64,000 bases of DNA from Numida meleagris (GCF_002078875.1 NC_034409.1:108680898-108744897); one strand, 5' to 3'. Shown: positions 10,908-23,788, numbered from the stretch's first letter. The notes: generated by a model from the letters alone, not told the origin. Made by a program: numbers and translations.

Positions 10908-13900
10908 CTGCAGAGGAATTTGTGCGTAAGAATGTGTATTTAATTAGACACCTGTATTTAATGTTGGTTTCACCTTCTGTATCATTACCTTGGGTTTTAA
11001 AAAGTTGTGCAATAGTTCTCTACAGTCAGTGCCTTGACTAACTTTTTCATTAAGTAGCGCAAATTGCTGTGCATAGCTGAACTCCACAATTAGACACTTT
11101 TTTCATAAAGCATATATATCTGCTCAGTTGAAACAATGTGCTGAGCTGTTTCACTGAATTCTGAGCTTAAGACATAATGGCTATTTGCTTAAGTTCATAT
11201 TAGGTAATTAAAAGTTCCTGGCATGCTTGGTGAATGCTGAAATTCTGTTGTATTGTGCATTAAGTGTGGAGAAATGTTTCTTAACTTGCAGTGCCAGTGC
11301 ACTGACTTGCAGGCTTTTGGCTGTCCCTGCCGAGGATTTTGATAAAACTTGCTTAAACTGTCAGCTCTGAACGTGGGGAGGTAATGGCTTGCTTTCTGTT
11401 TGGGAAGTATTGAAAGTATCCCCTGCCTCATTTTCAAATACTGCAACATGGATCTCAGGCAAAATAGTAAAATTAGTAAAGTGGTACCTACTTCTTTTTG
11501 TTCAGTCACCTGTGGCAGTGTTGTCCAGAGCACAATTATCTTTTCCCAAATTTAGTGACATCATGGGAAAAACTGTTGTTCAAACTGATGCAATTGATAT
11601 TACTTCCCCCTCCCCACTTCTGTGATCGTTATACTGAATAGCTGTTTCCTCTTCTCATGATAGAGTTTAACAAATCAGTGCCATCCCTATTCTCATAATA
11701 TATTATCCCATGATGTGAATCTCTTCCACTCCAAAGCTGATTGATTAGGACCTGTCTGTTCTGTTCCCTGTCAATCCAACAGCTAAGATTCTGACTAAAA
11801 AATACTTATTGGCTTTGTTCAAATATGGGACAAGTGCAGTGGTGTATGTATCAGTGTCTTTCTTGCTTTGAGCTACTTAACTTCAAACCCCATTAAACCT
11901 GTCTTGATTCAGCAAGTAAAGGTAGGAGTATGTTAAGCAGTGATTCACAAATGTTCTAATCTGCTGCCTTTGTGTTTGCATAGCAACATCCAATAGTGTC
12001 TTTCTAATATTTTTTTTCTTGATCTGGTGATGCAGCTCAGCTCCCTCTTGCATTTTTGGCGATAAACCTCTGTTAGAAGAGTTCACCAATGCCAAAGCAT
12101 CACCTGTCTATATTATAGGTGATGTGTAGTAGATTCTTTTTTCAGTAACTCGATGTTTCTTCCTTTCATGTGGCAATGAGAATTCAGTTTGCAAAAATAT
12201 TGAACCAGTGCGCTACTCAATTGGATATGAGGATTGACAACCTAGGCAGATGGTACAGCTTGAAACTTTCTATTATGTATGTGCAGAGCAGGTCCACTGT
12301 GCTACAGAAAAGAGCTTTCCATCTCTGAAACCTTTGCAAACCTCTTTCCTGCAAGAGCCCGAGCTCTTGCTTGAGATGACTTACCCTTTGAATTTTGGGA
12401 CGCTTGACCTTCTGTACTGGGTGCATTTGCCTCCCCTAGACTCGGACATGGTGGTAATCCAGTAGAGAGTTTATGGGCTTTTTTCTTGGGGAAGAGTAGG
12501 GATGGTGGTTTGTCTTGAGGAAACAGGGAAGCATACAAAAGGAGGGGAAGTGGACAGGTTGCGGTAAATAAATTGGGCAGATTAGTCTTCCAGCAGAAAT
12601 CCTAGTATCCATTTCGCAGCTTCAGCTCTGCTGTACTTGCACTTCCAGAGCACTAAGTACTGGCAAAGTGCTGTGAGAAGTACAGGCTAGCAGAGATACT
12701 ATGTAGGGATCAGATAATGTCGATTCATGCTTATGTACTGCTCATGAAATTGCACTGTGGAAAAGTTCAGGAAGGCATGCGTGCTGCATTTACACTGAGG
12801 ATGTAACAGCGACCACTCCTTTCCAGAAGTACTTTATTGCAATCTGTTAGTTATTTGCTTTCCAGTAGACCTGTCCTTAATGTGATGCTGTTGCTATATT
12901 CTAATCAAACATAAATAATAGAACTGTTATAAACGAATGGTAAAAGAAGTGTAGAAATGCTCTTACTGTCAGTTATGGTTCTGTGTTTAAAAAAAAAAAC
13001 AGCAGTAAAACACTTAGCAGACCAGTGGCAGTGTTGAAAATATTGTCATTAAAGTTGAAAATGTCATTGGTTCCCAAGTGTTTTAATTAAATATTTGAAA
13101 TATTAGATGACAGTGTGGCAATTTTTTTTGTTTGTACATAGCAAGAAGTCAGCATTTAAGTTTTAGCATTAGGTCTACTTGAAGAATTCCAGAAATTATA
13201 CTTAAGTCACCAAGAACAAGCTAGAAGTGTATCTATTCATGTTTTTCTTGGATGTGCTATGTAGAAGTACAACAGGTTCAGCTCAGAGAGGAGTTGAAAT
13301 TGTTTCAGTTGATACCAGAGACGAAGTATTTCAAATTGCTGTGTTCAGGAGGTCTTATGCAAAGACTCAATGCTGATCTCCAGTAGTGAGCTCTAAGCAG
13401 CTCCCTTCCATCCATACTAAATAATGTAGGAGTTGTAAGTCTCTCACTGCCATGTGTGATATGTTTCACCATTTCAGGATTACCTCTGTGCCTTTACATT
13501 CAATTTGATTTAATGCCCTCCCTGACAGTGTGAGAACAGCCTGTTGTTTGAAAAATTCTCAGCTTCTCATTGAGGATTAAGGAGAGACTTGTTGATTTTT
13601 GTTCTGGTATTAGTATACTTCAAATCTGTGAGCATTTCACATTATCTGCTTTTGGCTCTTTAATGGTATATGAGTATAAAAAAGCAGGTTATTTCAGATT
13701 AAAGTTTCAGGAACACCTTGTGAATGCTTGTTCGTTAAAACAGCTAACGTGTGCATACCTGAAGTGACTGTCCTGACAAAACTCTTTTCTTGTAGAACAT
13801 TAATTGTAGATTCTTCTTTCTACAAGGGCTGTCTACACAAATGTTTCTTATACTGATGTTTTTTTCTAATTGTTTCTGCAGGTGGTGTTGGACTAATGCT

Positions 13901-15259
13901 GTGGATCGTTCAGCCCAGAACTTGTAGTTGCCCATCAATCGCTCAGTAGTCAGTGTAGATTCTGTCTTTACAATCAGCAGCTACATCTGGCTACTGGGTC
14001 TCTGATGACATCTCATATCTTCCATCTAGACTTTGTTGGATTTCTGTCTTCTCTCCTCGGTGCAGAGCGAGTTCACAGTGCTAACAAGTTAACATCTGAG
14101 GTGTGGCCCCAAGTAAAGGATTGGATATCTGTTGGATCTACTTTACAGTGGGAATCAGATTAAATACCTGGATGTTTTATATTGGGAAGCAGAAATGTTT
14201 TCATAGCCTATTTTGGGGGCTGTAGTTTAGCTGGTTGATATTTGCAAATTTGGGCTATAAAAATAATTGGACTTGCTCAATGAAGAATCCTCAGCCTACC
14301 CTAACCAAAGGATAGGTGTTGAAAAAGATACCTTGTCTCATTGTGTGAATATTGCATATTAGGGGAGGAAATGTACTGTGAACTGCGGTGCACACAGCTG
14401 CTGTTAATCAGTTGTGTGGGAAGACTGTCCAGGTTTGGGGCATGAACCTGGCATACAATGTAGATTTCTGTGTTTGTTAAGCAACAGCTACATTGTCTGC
14501 TGGGTTTCCAGCTGCCTGGAAATACAAAGTGGAGGGTTGTCTACAATTTTTTTTATCAAGTTGCCTCTCTGCCAATCTTAAATACGGAAAATAATGCAAT
14601 TGAGGTCTGTGGGCTCCCTTACTCCTTGTTCCAGCTCAAGTGATCCAGCTGGTGTCAGAGCTGGGAGCCAGGGTGGATCTGAAGCTAGTTAGGAAGAAGA
14701 TGATACAAGGGACTGAAGTGTTACAGGCATCTGAACTTGAGCGGCTCTTGTGTGGAAGCTAATGCATGCTGTGCACGTAACCATTACCTTGCCTTGGTGA
14801 TGGTCTTCTGTTTTTTAAACTTCAGAGGGAACGGTGTGTGCGCTGTATGGTTAGGAAATCCTTTTTTGGGGAAGGGAGTAGTGGGGAAACTCTTTATAGG
14901 TCTGATAAATGTATATTTTTTTTAAAGTGCTACACATAGTATGGCTTATAAGCAAAGTGCCTAGAAATAACTGGGGATGGATAAGCTAATGTCTCGAGTG
15001 TTGGTACCAGCTGGATCTCTTAAGCTTCACCAAAACTAGAATGTTTCACTTGTGCACTATATTTAGCTGTGCAGTGACAAAAAAGGCAGTTTCAGTTTGA
15101 GAAGATTAGGCCTGGAATAGCAGGACACTGTCCATTCAGACTTGAACTGCCGTCATAGTAGTGAATGGGGAAGCTTGTACAGCATATGGCTGTACTGCTA
15201 ACTCTTCAGTGTTGGTGTCATGTGCACTTTGACCATGAACATTGGAAGAGTTATGATGG
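10908..15259. other. Unique T-rich sequence
   Basis: No repeat family and no supported coding exon. A good acceptor-like site ends at 13882 (polypyrimidine then TTTCTGCAG), but stops follow soon after in the frames I checked and no donor pairs with it. An A run lies near 12988-12999. T exceeds A on the + strand by eye, consistent with intronic DNA of a + strand transcription unit. Confidence 0.4.
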
Positions 15260-15450
15260 CCAAACAATAAAGAAATGTATGGTTTGGTTAAACCTGTGTC
15301 TCTGAATTATCTACAGGTTGTTACAGATCAGCCGGCATCCAGAAATTTATTTGAGTAGCGTACTTAAAGAAGCAGAAGGGTTCCGAAGTGAGTGCTTGTA
15401 TTAAAAATTTTTTGTTTCTGTTAAAAACAAATAAAGCTTCTAGTGGAAAG
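15260..15450 (+). promoter_or_regulatory. Two AATAAA hexamers with T/G-rich downstream sequence
   Basis: Canonical polyadenylation hexamers AATAAA occur at 15266-15271 and 15430-15435. Each is followed within about 40 bases by T/G-rich sequence. That is the arrangement of a functional poly(A) site, but AATAAA is common in AT-rich DNA and no terminal exon is seen upstream. Low confidence. Confidence 0.15.
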
Positions 15451-18015
15451 GACTGTGTCATTCTGTCTACCATACTGAATTAGATTTCCACAAAGTGTTA
15501 CAGGAACTAGGGAACATAATGTTGTTAATTAACACATCTAAGTAGACAGTCCCACAATTCACCTTTTGCGTTTATGTTTAAATAAAATTGTACAGACAAT
15601 TGCCTACAGACAGTATCTGGAGCAAATATTGATTTCCCCATTTAAAGAACTGGATTATCCTTATAGCTTTGGAAACGACTTGTTGATGTTGAGCAAGTTT
15701 GTCCTCTGCTTTATGTGGTTTCCTCAATGCCAGTCTGTTAGCATCTAGATCTGTCTGTATAAAATTGGTGAAGACTTAAATATGAAGTTCATCGTTTAAA
15801 TTAACCGGCACTTCTTTGGTTTTTGTTACTGATGTTTCTCTCCATATAGCCTCCTTCTGAATCTTTACTAGCATATTCATTATATTCAGGAATATATTGC
15901 TATTTTTATGTTTGCAAAGTTTATGAGGCTCATTTAGCTTCAGTGGAACTAAGATAGCAGCAGTTCTTATGGTGTTGCTTTGCTACTGTACCAAGTTCTT
16001 CGACTTTTCAGGGTTCATATCAGAATAAGGTAATTCTGCCCCAACTGACTATATGGCAAACGCTGTATAGCAATTAAAACATGTCACTGCAATGTTCAGC
16101 ATTAAGACCCCTCTCCTATTCAGTTTCACTTCCCCAGTGTTTCAGTTAAACTTATGATGTTGAAATCCCCTTTGTGGGCAGGTACTTCTGGTTCCTCTTA
16201 TTTTTTCTGTCATGCTGTTTGCTTTTGTATACATGCATCTTTTAAAACAAAACAAAAACTATTACCTTATTCTGAGGTTTTTCTGATTTCAGTGTCTAGC
16301 ATAGCTAATGGAAGCATGTAAAAATGGTTACTTCTTTTACCATGCTATTTTTCTTTGTTCTGCCTTTTTTCCTTTTATATATAGATTTCAGAAAGTGCAA
16401 GGCCTGCAGTCAGCACAGGAGCTGACTGACTTGCATGTCTGAAGAGGGGAATATGAGACTGAGACAGTCCAGGGCTGTCCATCTCATTGCAGCTTCTCTG
16501 AAGCCAGGTCAATGCAGCAGGTGTTGATAACTACTGAACTGTTTAGCCGTATTCCTTCTCCAAAGGGCAGAGTGTGGAGTCTGGAATTCCAGCTTGATTT
16601 TACTGTTTTTCCCCTGTACAATTTGCTAAGCAGAAAATGTGAACTAGAACAGTGCCAGCTGGATCTGTTTGCTGGAATAGTGGACTGGAGAAGATGACAG
16701 TACTTTCATCTTGTATTTTCTTCTGTCTCTCTGTTCACATAATACCTTCCCACACTGATACTTCTTTCTGTCTTGACTCTTAATTTGACTTTATATCTGT
16801 TTAAATCTTGATACCAGGCAAAGCAATATTTTTACTTTCTGGCTTCAGAAAACTGCTAGGAAGGCCTCACTGCTTACTATTTCTCTGTTCTGTAAAGAAT
16901 ACCTCTGAACTCTTTAAGCACCATTTTCTTGCTTATGCATATTGTTTCTGCGCAAATCAGTTTCAAAGTACTGAAAGGACATATCTAGTCTGACCTTGAT
17001 GCACTTCCAGCATGTGCTGCCATATCACTACATGGTAGTGACACATACGTTTAAGGTTCTTAACTGGAGTCATGAAGCTTCTAATACTGCAATAACAAAA
17101 TGAAAATATGATTGTTCTAGTGTGCAAAAGTGAATGGGTTGTTTCAGTTGCTCAAAAGTGTGAATTGACATTCCCAACTGGATTGAGCAGATTGCTGAGA
17201 TGCAGAAGGTTTCTACAGCTTAATTGCAAGCTAATTAAGTCCTGTACACATCTCCTTTCTGGGGCTGTCTTGGTGGGGACTGACTATCCTGTAGCTGTTT
17301 CCCAAGCTCTTCTCAGCACAGAGGAAGCCCCTGAGGATGTGCCTATGGTAAGGCGGAGCTGAAGGGACAGAATGAGGGTTTTGGAGCAGTCTCTTAGAAA
17401 ACCCTTCAGCAGAGGCTTGCGCAGGCTGAGTGGAAGAAGAGGTAGTTCTCCAGCAACTTAAATACCACTGGTACTCCACCCCAGGAGTGTCCTTTTAACA
17501 ATATGTGTCTTGTAGTAATAGCTCAGGGAAGATGAGAGAACTGCACTTCTCTTTAAGAAAGAGGCATGCGGTTGCATGGCTAATATGATAGTTGCTGTCT
17601 ATGTATACAGCAGTGTGAGTTTTGCTTCAAAAGGCTTTGAGGAATTGTTGCTGTCCCTAACCATTAACTAACACTATTCTTTTAAATTGGAAATTTTTCT
17701 AGCCACGGCTAAAGTTTTCTTCTGTGGGTTGCTAAGTAACACCTGCACACACTGAATCTTCCATTTGCTTTGAATGCCAGTCTTCCATACAAAACACCTT
17801 TCCAAAATTAGTGTCTGTCAAGATCCTGAAAGGTAGTGGTGCTGTAATTCAAGTCAATCATGTTGCCTGCAGTAGGTGTTAATTCTCCCATCTGAAGGCA
17901 TTTGCAGAATCATTAATACAGTGAATCTCTGATTTTTTTTTTTTATAGCTACAGGAAAGCAGCATCTTCTGAGATACTTAAACACTAATTCTGGAAAGAA
18001 GTAAATTGCAAGGGA
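15451..18015. other. Unique T-rich sequence
   Basis: No repeat family recognised. It includes a 12-base T run at 17933-17944 and a possible 31-bp microexon at 17317-17347, which I do not call. Still T-rich on the + strand by eye. Confidence 0.4.
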
Positions 18016-18020
18016 CTCAC

Positions 18021-18075
18021 CTCTAACATCTGCTTGCTCATCGTCATGATGTCTCACTTCAAAGCTTTGCTTTCT
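18021..18075 (-). other. Candidate internal exon, minus strand, 55 bp
   Basis: Read on the minus strand, a long pyrimidine tract (about 18078-18113) ends in CATTTTAG at 18076, a good acceptor. Fifty-five bases later comes AGAG|GTGAGT, a consensus donor. Only one of the three frames is open: it reads RKQSFEVRHHDDEQADVR and then enters the donor. The charged, non-repetitive peptide looks protein-like, but I recognise no family. The surrounding + strand T excess argues for + strand transcription, so a minus-strand gene would be unexpected. It could be a cryptic exon. Confidence 0.22.
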
Positions 18076-21000
18076 CTAAAATGTGGAGAGATGGGGATGG
18101 ATGGCTAGGTAGGGGTGTTCTCGCATGCCTTAAGGCTGGCCAACTAATGTCTCTGTAGGTAGAGAGACTGCAGTTTTTAGAGAGAGGTTGAGTTCTAGGG
18201 AGGTGCCAGGGTACAGACTGGTGGAGAGTAGTTGTAAATATTTCATTTCTTTAGATCTGCTTTACCAGAAAAGGGATCAGTCCCTTCCAAATACCTAGAA
18301 ACTTAGTACACTGCTCAGTTAAGCATACTTGTTATACTAGGATTTTTGGATATTTTGCTTCCTGAGTGCTGGGCCTGCTTTGAGAGCAGTATCAGAAGCT
18401 GAGCAGGGTGCCGTCTCTGCTGAGAGCAGCAGTTGCTGTTATTTTCCCTGAGCATGCCTTCTCTGTTTCACAAGTCTTTCATAGGGAAGTACATGCACAG
18501 AGGAAACTGTTTTGTAGACTTATCCAGAGTTATCTTAGTGCTCTGTATAATTGCAGTCTTTACAAAATGTCCATGTAAAAGACATTAAAACCACAGTAGC
18601 ACAGCCAAGAATACCTCCGCTCTGTAGCTGTGGCCTTTCTGATATTCGAAACATGAATGAATGTAAAAGCAAACAGGCCCCAGCGCTGCCTTTTGTCTGT
18701 GGTTAGCCTCGGCAGCTACTGCAACACGCAGCAGTGGGGTTTGTCATGGTTACTGCAGAGCTGATTCATTAGCTGTAAGGCTAGGAGTTGTGACAACTCT
18801 TTCTAATGTCTCCCTCTGTTTACTTTTCTATATATGTATACTGAGAGGTGCGAAAGTATGTTGTGTGAGTTGCTGAAAAGCCAATCTCTGCACTTTTGCA
18901 GAGGTTCTCAGACTTTTCTGCTAGTTAGTCCTGGCAGCTGCCTGAGCGGTGTAACTTTCCTGCTAATAGCTGAGAGCACCTAAACAGTTATTGGCATAGT
19001 TTATGCCAATGCTGTATCATACATTTTGGGTTCTCTTCAGTGTTTGCTTTCCCACTGACTGGAGCTATTGGCTTTTAGACTGAAGCACATTAAGTTGTTA
19101 AACCAAACTAGCATAGGTATACAATTACACTTGGTTAACACCATGTAGCTTAACTGATGCAACAGGAGAACTAAAATCCTAGGATGCTATTCATGACACA
19201 ACATGAAACTCACTGGAGTTCCCTGAGCAGTAAAGGACATCAGTCATGCACAGTATATCCCACTGGTCATGTAATCAGTCCCCTGAAACTAGCCTTCTCC
19301 AAGGCCAATGGTACCCCCGCTTTTTAAAACTTACTTGCAGTGAGTAATCAAAAAAAAAAAAAGGACTTTAGGCAGTGATTAGAAGGCATTTCAGAAGCCA
19401 AATTTTCACAGAGGATTTTCACCTCAACTGAACTTCCTAATAGTGTAGAAAGACATGGATATACATGATGGGGTAGGCTGCCAAGCTTCTGGGTTTCTTT
19501 GTGTTTAATAGTGTTTTAAAAAAAAAAAAAAACACCCTCCCAGTGACCAAACTCCCTCCAGTTTTCCCTTAATGAGGACAGTGTGATTTAATGTGTTTTC
19601 TTGGATCCAAGATTCTGCTGTGTTGTGGGGCCACAAAAGAAATTTGCTGTCTAGAATGTGTTCTATGTGTGATATCTCCATCTGGTTTGTAATTCCCCAT
19701 CCACAAAAGAGGGATGCTGAAGGATAGTGAAATCAAGAGCTAGCCTGACCCCGGGTGAAAATCAGATTTGAATGGAAGTATGTGAAATGCTGGGTCTCCT
19801 TGGTGGCTTCCCTTCCCTGAGGGAAGAAAGGAACTTGAATGAAATTTGTGGAGAACTGAGTTTGTTGTCAATAACAAAGAAAAGTTGGAAGGAAGAGGAG
19901 AGGATCTGAGTTCTTGAAGACTTTGGATGGAAGGCATTGGTTGCTGACCAGAAGACAGAGTTCTTACCTTCAGTGCTACTGCCTATATAAGTTGGAGTGC
20001 AACCCAAGGAAGTGGGAGACCCAAATTCAGTTTCCTCTTTGCACTATCTGCAGGTTGCTGTGACCCCTGAGTTTTAGACTGTTTGGTAGCAGCAGAACAT
20101 CTTATTAAAGTGGTGTAGCTCTGCCTCTAAGAAATAAAAATTGATACATCCAAAGAGTAAGAACTCAGCTGTGGTTTGGGGTCAAAGTAAATGTGACTGA
20201 AATGGGTATTGACGTAAGGTAGAAAACTTCCCCAAGACTGCTAGGAACAGCGTGTTAAAGAGCTATTGGATCTAGGAGCCATAGAGGCAGGATAGTTGAA
20301 AGAGTATTTTGCTTGTAAAGGATTCCCTGTTCCTAATAGCACATCTTGTTTCCACCTCCATAGAAGGACAAGGTGTGCTTGGTCCGAAACTTGCTTTGTA
20401 AAAACAGAGTGGTCAGGACCGGGACCTGTCTTCTGCTTCCTTATGCTCCTATGAGCCTTCTGGGCAGGGAGTAGAAAAATGGGGTCATTTCCAAAATTCA
20501 GGAGATATGAGAGATTGAACCTTAAAATTTTGTCTTGTTTGGAGTCAACTGAAAGAATTAAGTGAATGAGAATGTTAATTTTGTCAATGTATTATGCACA
20601 ACAGCATTGAAAAATATGGTGTAAAGAAACTTCTGAACATAGCACACAGTGCTTCTATAGGATGTTCTTGGGCACAGCTGATGCTTTGACTGCAGATAAC
20701 TGTGACTCTAGTTTAATGGGGTGTTTTGTACAAAGGCAAGGTATTCCTGATCTATAATACTACCAAAACAAGAATATAAAATCCTTTAGAAAGGGATTTA
20801 ACCGCAGATACAGACTTTGTTGAATGCTGTGTTGACATTCATTGTTTATCAGCTCAGACTAGTCATATTTGGAAACACTGCTGTATTTTGACATATGACT
20901 TTTCCCAGGAGCAGCAAGGCTCACAACTAAGATTTCACAATAAAGAAAAATTCTGCTCCTCTTTGTGGGAATGTTATAGTAAAGCCATGACGACTCATTT

Positions 21001-21100
21001 GGCACAGGATTGTTTTGTTTTCAGCAAGAATTTCCCCACCACCACTATCCTTACACATTTCTGATGTGCTTCCGTTTGGGGTTTTGTTTTGGTGGGTTTT
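18076..21100. other. Unique sequence with two A homopolymers
   Basis: No transposon family recognised. A runs lie at 19350-19362 and 19518-19532. A short perfect hairpin is at 18990-19010. The T excess on the + strand fades at about 19 kb. A TATATAAG box occurs near 19984 without a CCAAT box or downstream exon, so it is not called as a promoter. Confidence 0.4.
18990..19010. repeat. Perfect 9-bp hairpin, 3-nt loop
   Basis: ATTGGCATA (18990-18998) and TATGCCAAT (19002-19010) are exact reverse complements around the loop GTT. It contains NF-I half-sites TTGGC and GCCAA, but their spacing is 9 rather than the canonical 5. Function unknown. Confidence 0.6.
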
Positions 21101-21104
21101 GTAG

Positions 21105-21122
21105 TTTTTTTTTTTTTTTTTT
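21105..21122 (+). repeat. T homopolymer, 18 bases
   Basis: Uninterrupted T run immediately followed by CCAGG. It is either the polypyrimidine tract of an acceptor site or a simple repeat. No retroelement with its A-tail here was recognised. Confidence 0.9.
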
Positions 21123-21126
21123 CCAG

Positions 21127-21190
21127 GAGGGTGGAGTCAGATCATTTTACTTCCAGCCCCCCGGCCATTCACTTAGAAACCATGCAGCAG
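21127..21190 (+). other. Candidate internal exon, + strand, 64 bp
   Basis: An 18-T tract ends in TTCCAG (AG at 21125-21126), an extreme polypyrimidine acceptor. Sixty-four bases later CAG|GTATGA (GT at 21191) is a good donor. The frame that reads EGGVRSFYFQPPGHSLRNHAA is open across the whole interval. The peptide is diverse, but I recognise no family. The alternative is a chance donor downstream of an ordinary T homopolymer. No partner exon has been found. Confidence 0.2.
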
Positions 21191-22907
21191 GTATGAGAAA
21201 CCCGTGTCCAGGCTTGTGTGTTTCTGTGTCACCACCAGCAGTGGAGTTGTTGCTAATTAGTGGCCACCTGAAAAAGTTCAGCACCAGGCCCTTGGGAACT
21301 GTTCTCTTGGTACCATGCTGAAGTTACACATCCTGCTCCAGGTGAAGGGTGAGCATGATGCAAAATATTATGGTGACACAAACACATAAGAAATAAATTT
21401 CATACAAGGTAGCAATTCCAAACCTGCATGGCTGGAAAGGTTGAGGTAGCCGCACTCACCAGAGAGCTTTAAAGATCAGACATCGGTATCACTCTGGCTC
21501 AGTGCTGATGGTGTCTATGCAGGATGCACCCAGAAGTCAGTGGTGCTTCAGGAGGCTGCGGTTCATATGGCTCATCCTTTGGGAAGTGTGTGACTCTTAT
21601 TAAGTGGAAATTCTTCTTGCTGCATTACATCAGATCTTTTTCCAAGGTACTGAGCTGATTAACCAGATTACAATAAGTTACACTAGAAATGGCCCACACT
21701 AGGGTTGGTTTTTTTTCTTTTGGCAGCCTTCCCCAGAGTTAAAGGGGATATTTTGAGCAGAATAACGCATATGGTGAAATCAGGTCTTCACTGTAGTTCT
21801 TGGAAACTCTATCCACAATCATGGTTTGCACCCACTTAAAATTCCGAAGTTATAAAGAAGGTGGCATTTTCCTGCTTCCATGTTTGTTGCACCATCTGAA
21901 TACTCTGAATCCTGGAACTGGAGGAAGCACCAGCTTCTACCTTCAAAGAGGCAAGGACAAAGAAAGGGTTTTCAAAGATGTGTGAACAGAGAAAACTAAA
22001 ACCATGGTGGCCAACACCTCCAAATTTTTTCCAAAAAATCTGGTTGGCCTGCTGAATGTAGTTGCCTTGTGTTGCTGAAACTATAGTTCAGGTTATGTTG
22101 CTGTTACTATTATAAACCCTAGGAAGTGGGTGTTTATAAATGCAGTCAACATTCCCTCTGAGCAAAACTTGGCCTTAAAAGGGAGTTGTCCCAACAGCAA
22201 GAAGGATTATTTAAAGAAAATGAAACGCTGAATTTCTGCTCTTCAGAAAAAGGAAGCAAAACCAGGGGTGGAATATTAAAACATTCCTCACACAGAAACA
22301 TTTCTTTTGTGGCTTTTATCTAAAAGATACTTAGTTGAGACAATGATAAATTTGTGATGGAAAATGAGTTGATTAAATAAATTAGAAGGCAATTAACTGG
22401 TTCTGTTTAATTAAGAAAAAATTACAGTAGTGCATCATCAGAAATGCACCGTTACCAGGAGTATTGTATACTGCTGCTCACCAAAGTCAAGGGCAGACTC
22501 TTCAAAGATTGTTTGCACTTCTATTTTGTTCCATTATGTCATCACGCTTTGTTATCGCACCGGTGTGAGATGGCATTGGGACTCACAGGGGATGCCACAT
22601 GTGGAGTGAGAAGTGCTGGGTTATGACTAAGGTGGAAAGTGGGGGAGAAGGGCACGAACAGTCCTTGAACTGTAGGAGCTTACTGAGACAGGTGCCTCAA
22701 AAACAAGTAACCTTCAAGTGTGGCTTCCTAAGTCTCAGTTCTAACATTAGCATGGACTACAATAGTAGTAAAAAAGCGTAATCAATAGCATAATAGGGAC
22801 TAGTAGTCTAAATCCTGCTTCAGACGTGCTTGAATTAACATAATAAAGCCACAAGCTTTGCAGACATATCTTTTCATGGCATCTGTTTCTCTTCTACTAG
22901 GTTTGAT
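21191..22907. other. Unique non-coding sequence
   Basis: No repeat family, gene or strong signal recognised. AT-rich segments (about 22320-22440) could be conserved non-coding DNA but show no diagnostic motif. Confidence 0.4.
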
Positions 22908-23316
22908 GGGAAGGTTGAGGGAACTGGGCTTGTTTAGCTTGGAGAAGACAAGGCTCAGGGGAGACCTCATTGTGGCCTTCCAATACTTGAAGGAAGCGTA
23001 TAAACAGGAGGGGGAACGATTGTTCACAAGGGTAGATGGCGATAGGACAAGGGGGAATGGTTTTAAACTGAGATAGGGGAGATTTAGGTTAGATATTAGG
23101 AGGAAGCTTTTCACTCAGAGGGTGGTGATGCACTGGGACAGGTTGCCCAAGGAGGTTGTGGATGCCCCGTCCCTGAAGGCATTCAGTGCCAGACTGGATG
23201 TGGCTCCAGGCAGCCTGGTCTAGTGGTTGACGACCCTGTGCTGAGCAGGGGGTTTGAAACTTGATGATCTTTGAGGTCCTTTTCAACCCAGGCCATTCTG
23301 TGATGATTCTATGATG
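22908..23316 (+). mobile_element. CR1 LINE, 5'-truncated, about 410 bp
   Basis: It carries the end of CR1 ORF2 (readable as [20 protein letters not shown], then a YLKEAY-like stretch) followed by the 3' UTR and a tail ending ggccattctgtgatgattctatgatg. Order and motifs match the other + strand CR1 copies here. The frame breaks after about 70 codons. The region around 23225-23285 holds the terminal segment (gctgagcaggggg, then ttgatgatctttgaggtcc) typical of CR1 3' ends. No target-site duplication is visible, as usual for CR1. Confidence 0.93.
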
Positions 23317-23788
23317 CTTTCTGTCCGTCTAATCTTTCTCCCTGCAGAGAGAGAAAGAAGTTCCTCTCAAGGAACTTGCTGTCATCAGAAAGGGAAGCTG
23401 CTGCTGGGATTTCCCATTCATGATCAGAATTTCTCCTTCCCTCCCTAGCCACTGGTTATAGCAAGATGCTGCCACTTTGTCTGCTTCCCCTGGGTTCCTT
23501 GACAAATTGGATGCTTTCAGGAAAATCAAGTGCAACGCTCCAGTTGTATGAGTGTGCACACATTTATCCATCCAGCTGTCACTTAATGTATGTCTGCTTT
23601 GGGACAGATGAAGCTGTGGCACATATGCCCAGGGTACACACGTATCCACATGTGCACTCAAGTCCTGGATATTTGTGTGCCTTAAAATCCCACCTCCCTG
23701 TAGTCTTCTTAAAATAAAGTCCTCTGTAAAGTGGAACTTGTGAAGAAAAATAGCCTTTGAGGCCTTGGAATTGTATAGCATGAACATG
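23317..23788. other. Spacer between two CR1 fragments
   Basis: About 470 bp with no transposon similarity that I can see. A 152-codon open frame on the minus strand crosses it, but it has no recognisable motif and its length is unremarkable for this window. Confidence 0.4.

Noticed and set aside
17317..17347. Possible 31-bp microexon (acceptor CTCTTCTCAG, donor ATG|GTAAGG)
   Set aside because: Splice sites are good and one frame reads TEEAPEDVPM, but 31 bp is too short to judge and no partner exon was found.
18990..19010. NF-I binding site from TTGGC...GCCAA
   Set aside because: The half-sites are 9 bp apart rather than the 5 bp of the canonical NF-I site. Kept only as a hairpin.
19980..20046. 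TATATAAG box and a minus-strand open segment with donor GAAG|GTAAGA
   Set aside because: No CCAAT or GC box accompanies the TATA-like word. The minus-strand segment has a weak acceptor, and its reading phase does not join the candidate exon at 18021-18075.
21444..21460. let-7-like seed TGAGGTAG on the + strand
   Set aside because: Only the first eight bases match the let-7 start. The following bases diverge and no complementary arm is present nearby.
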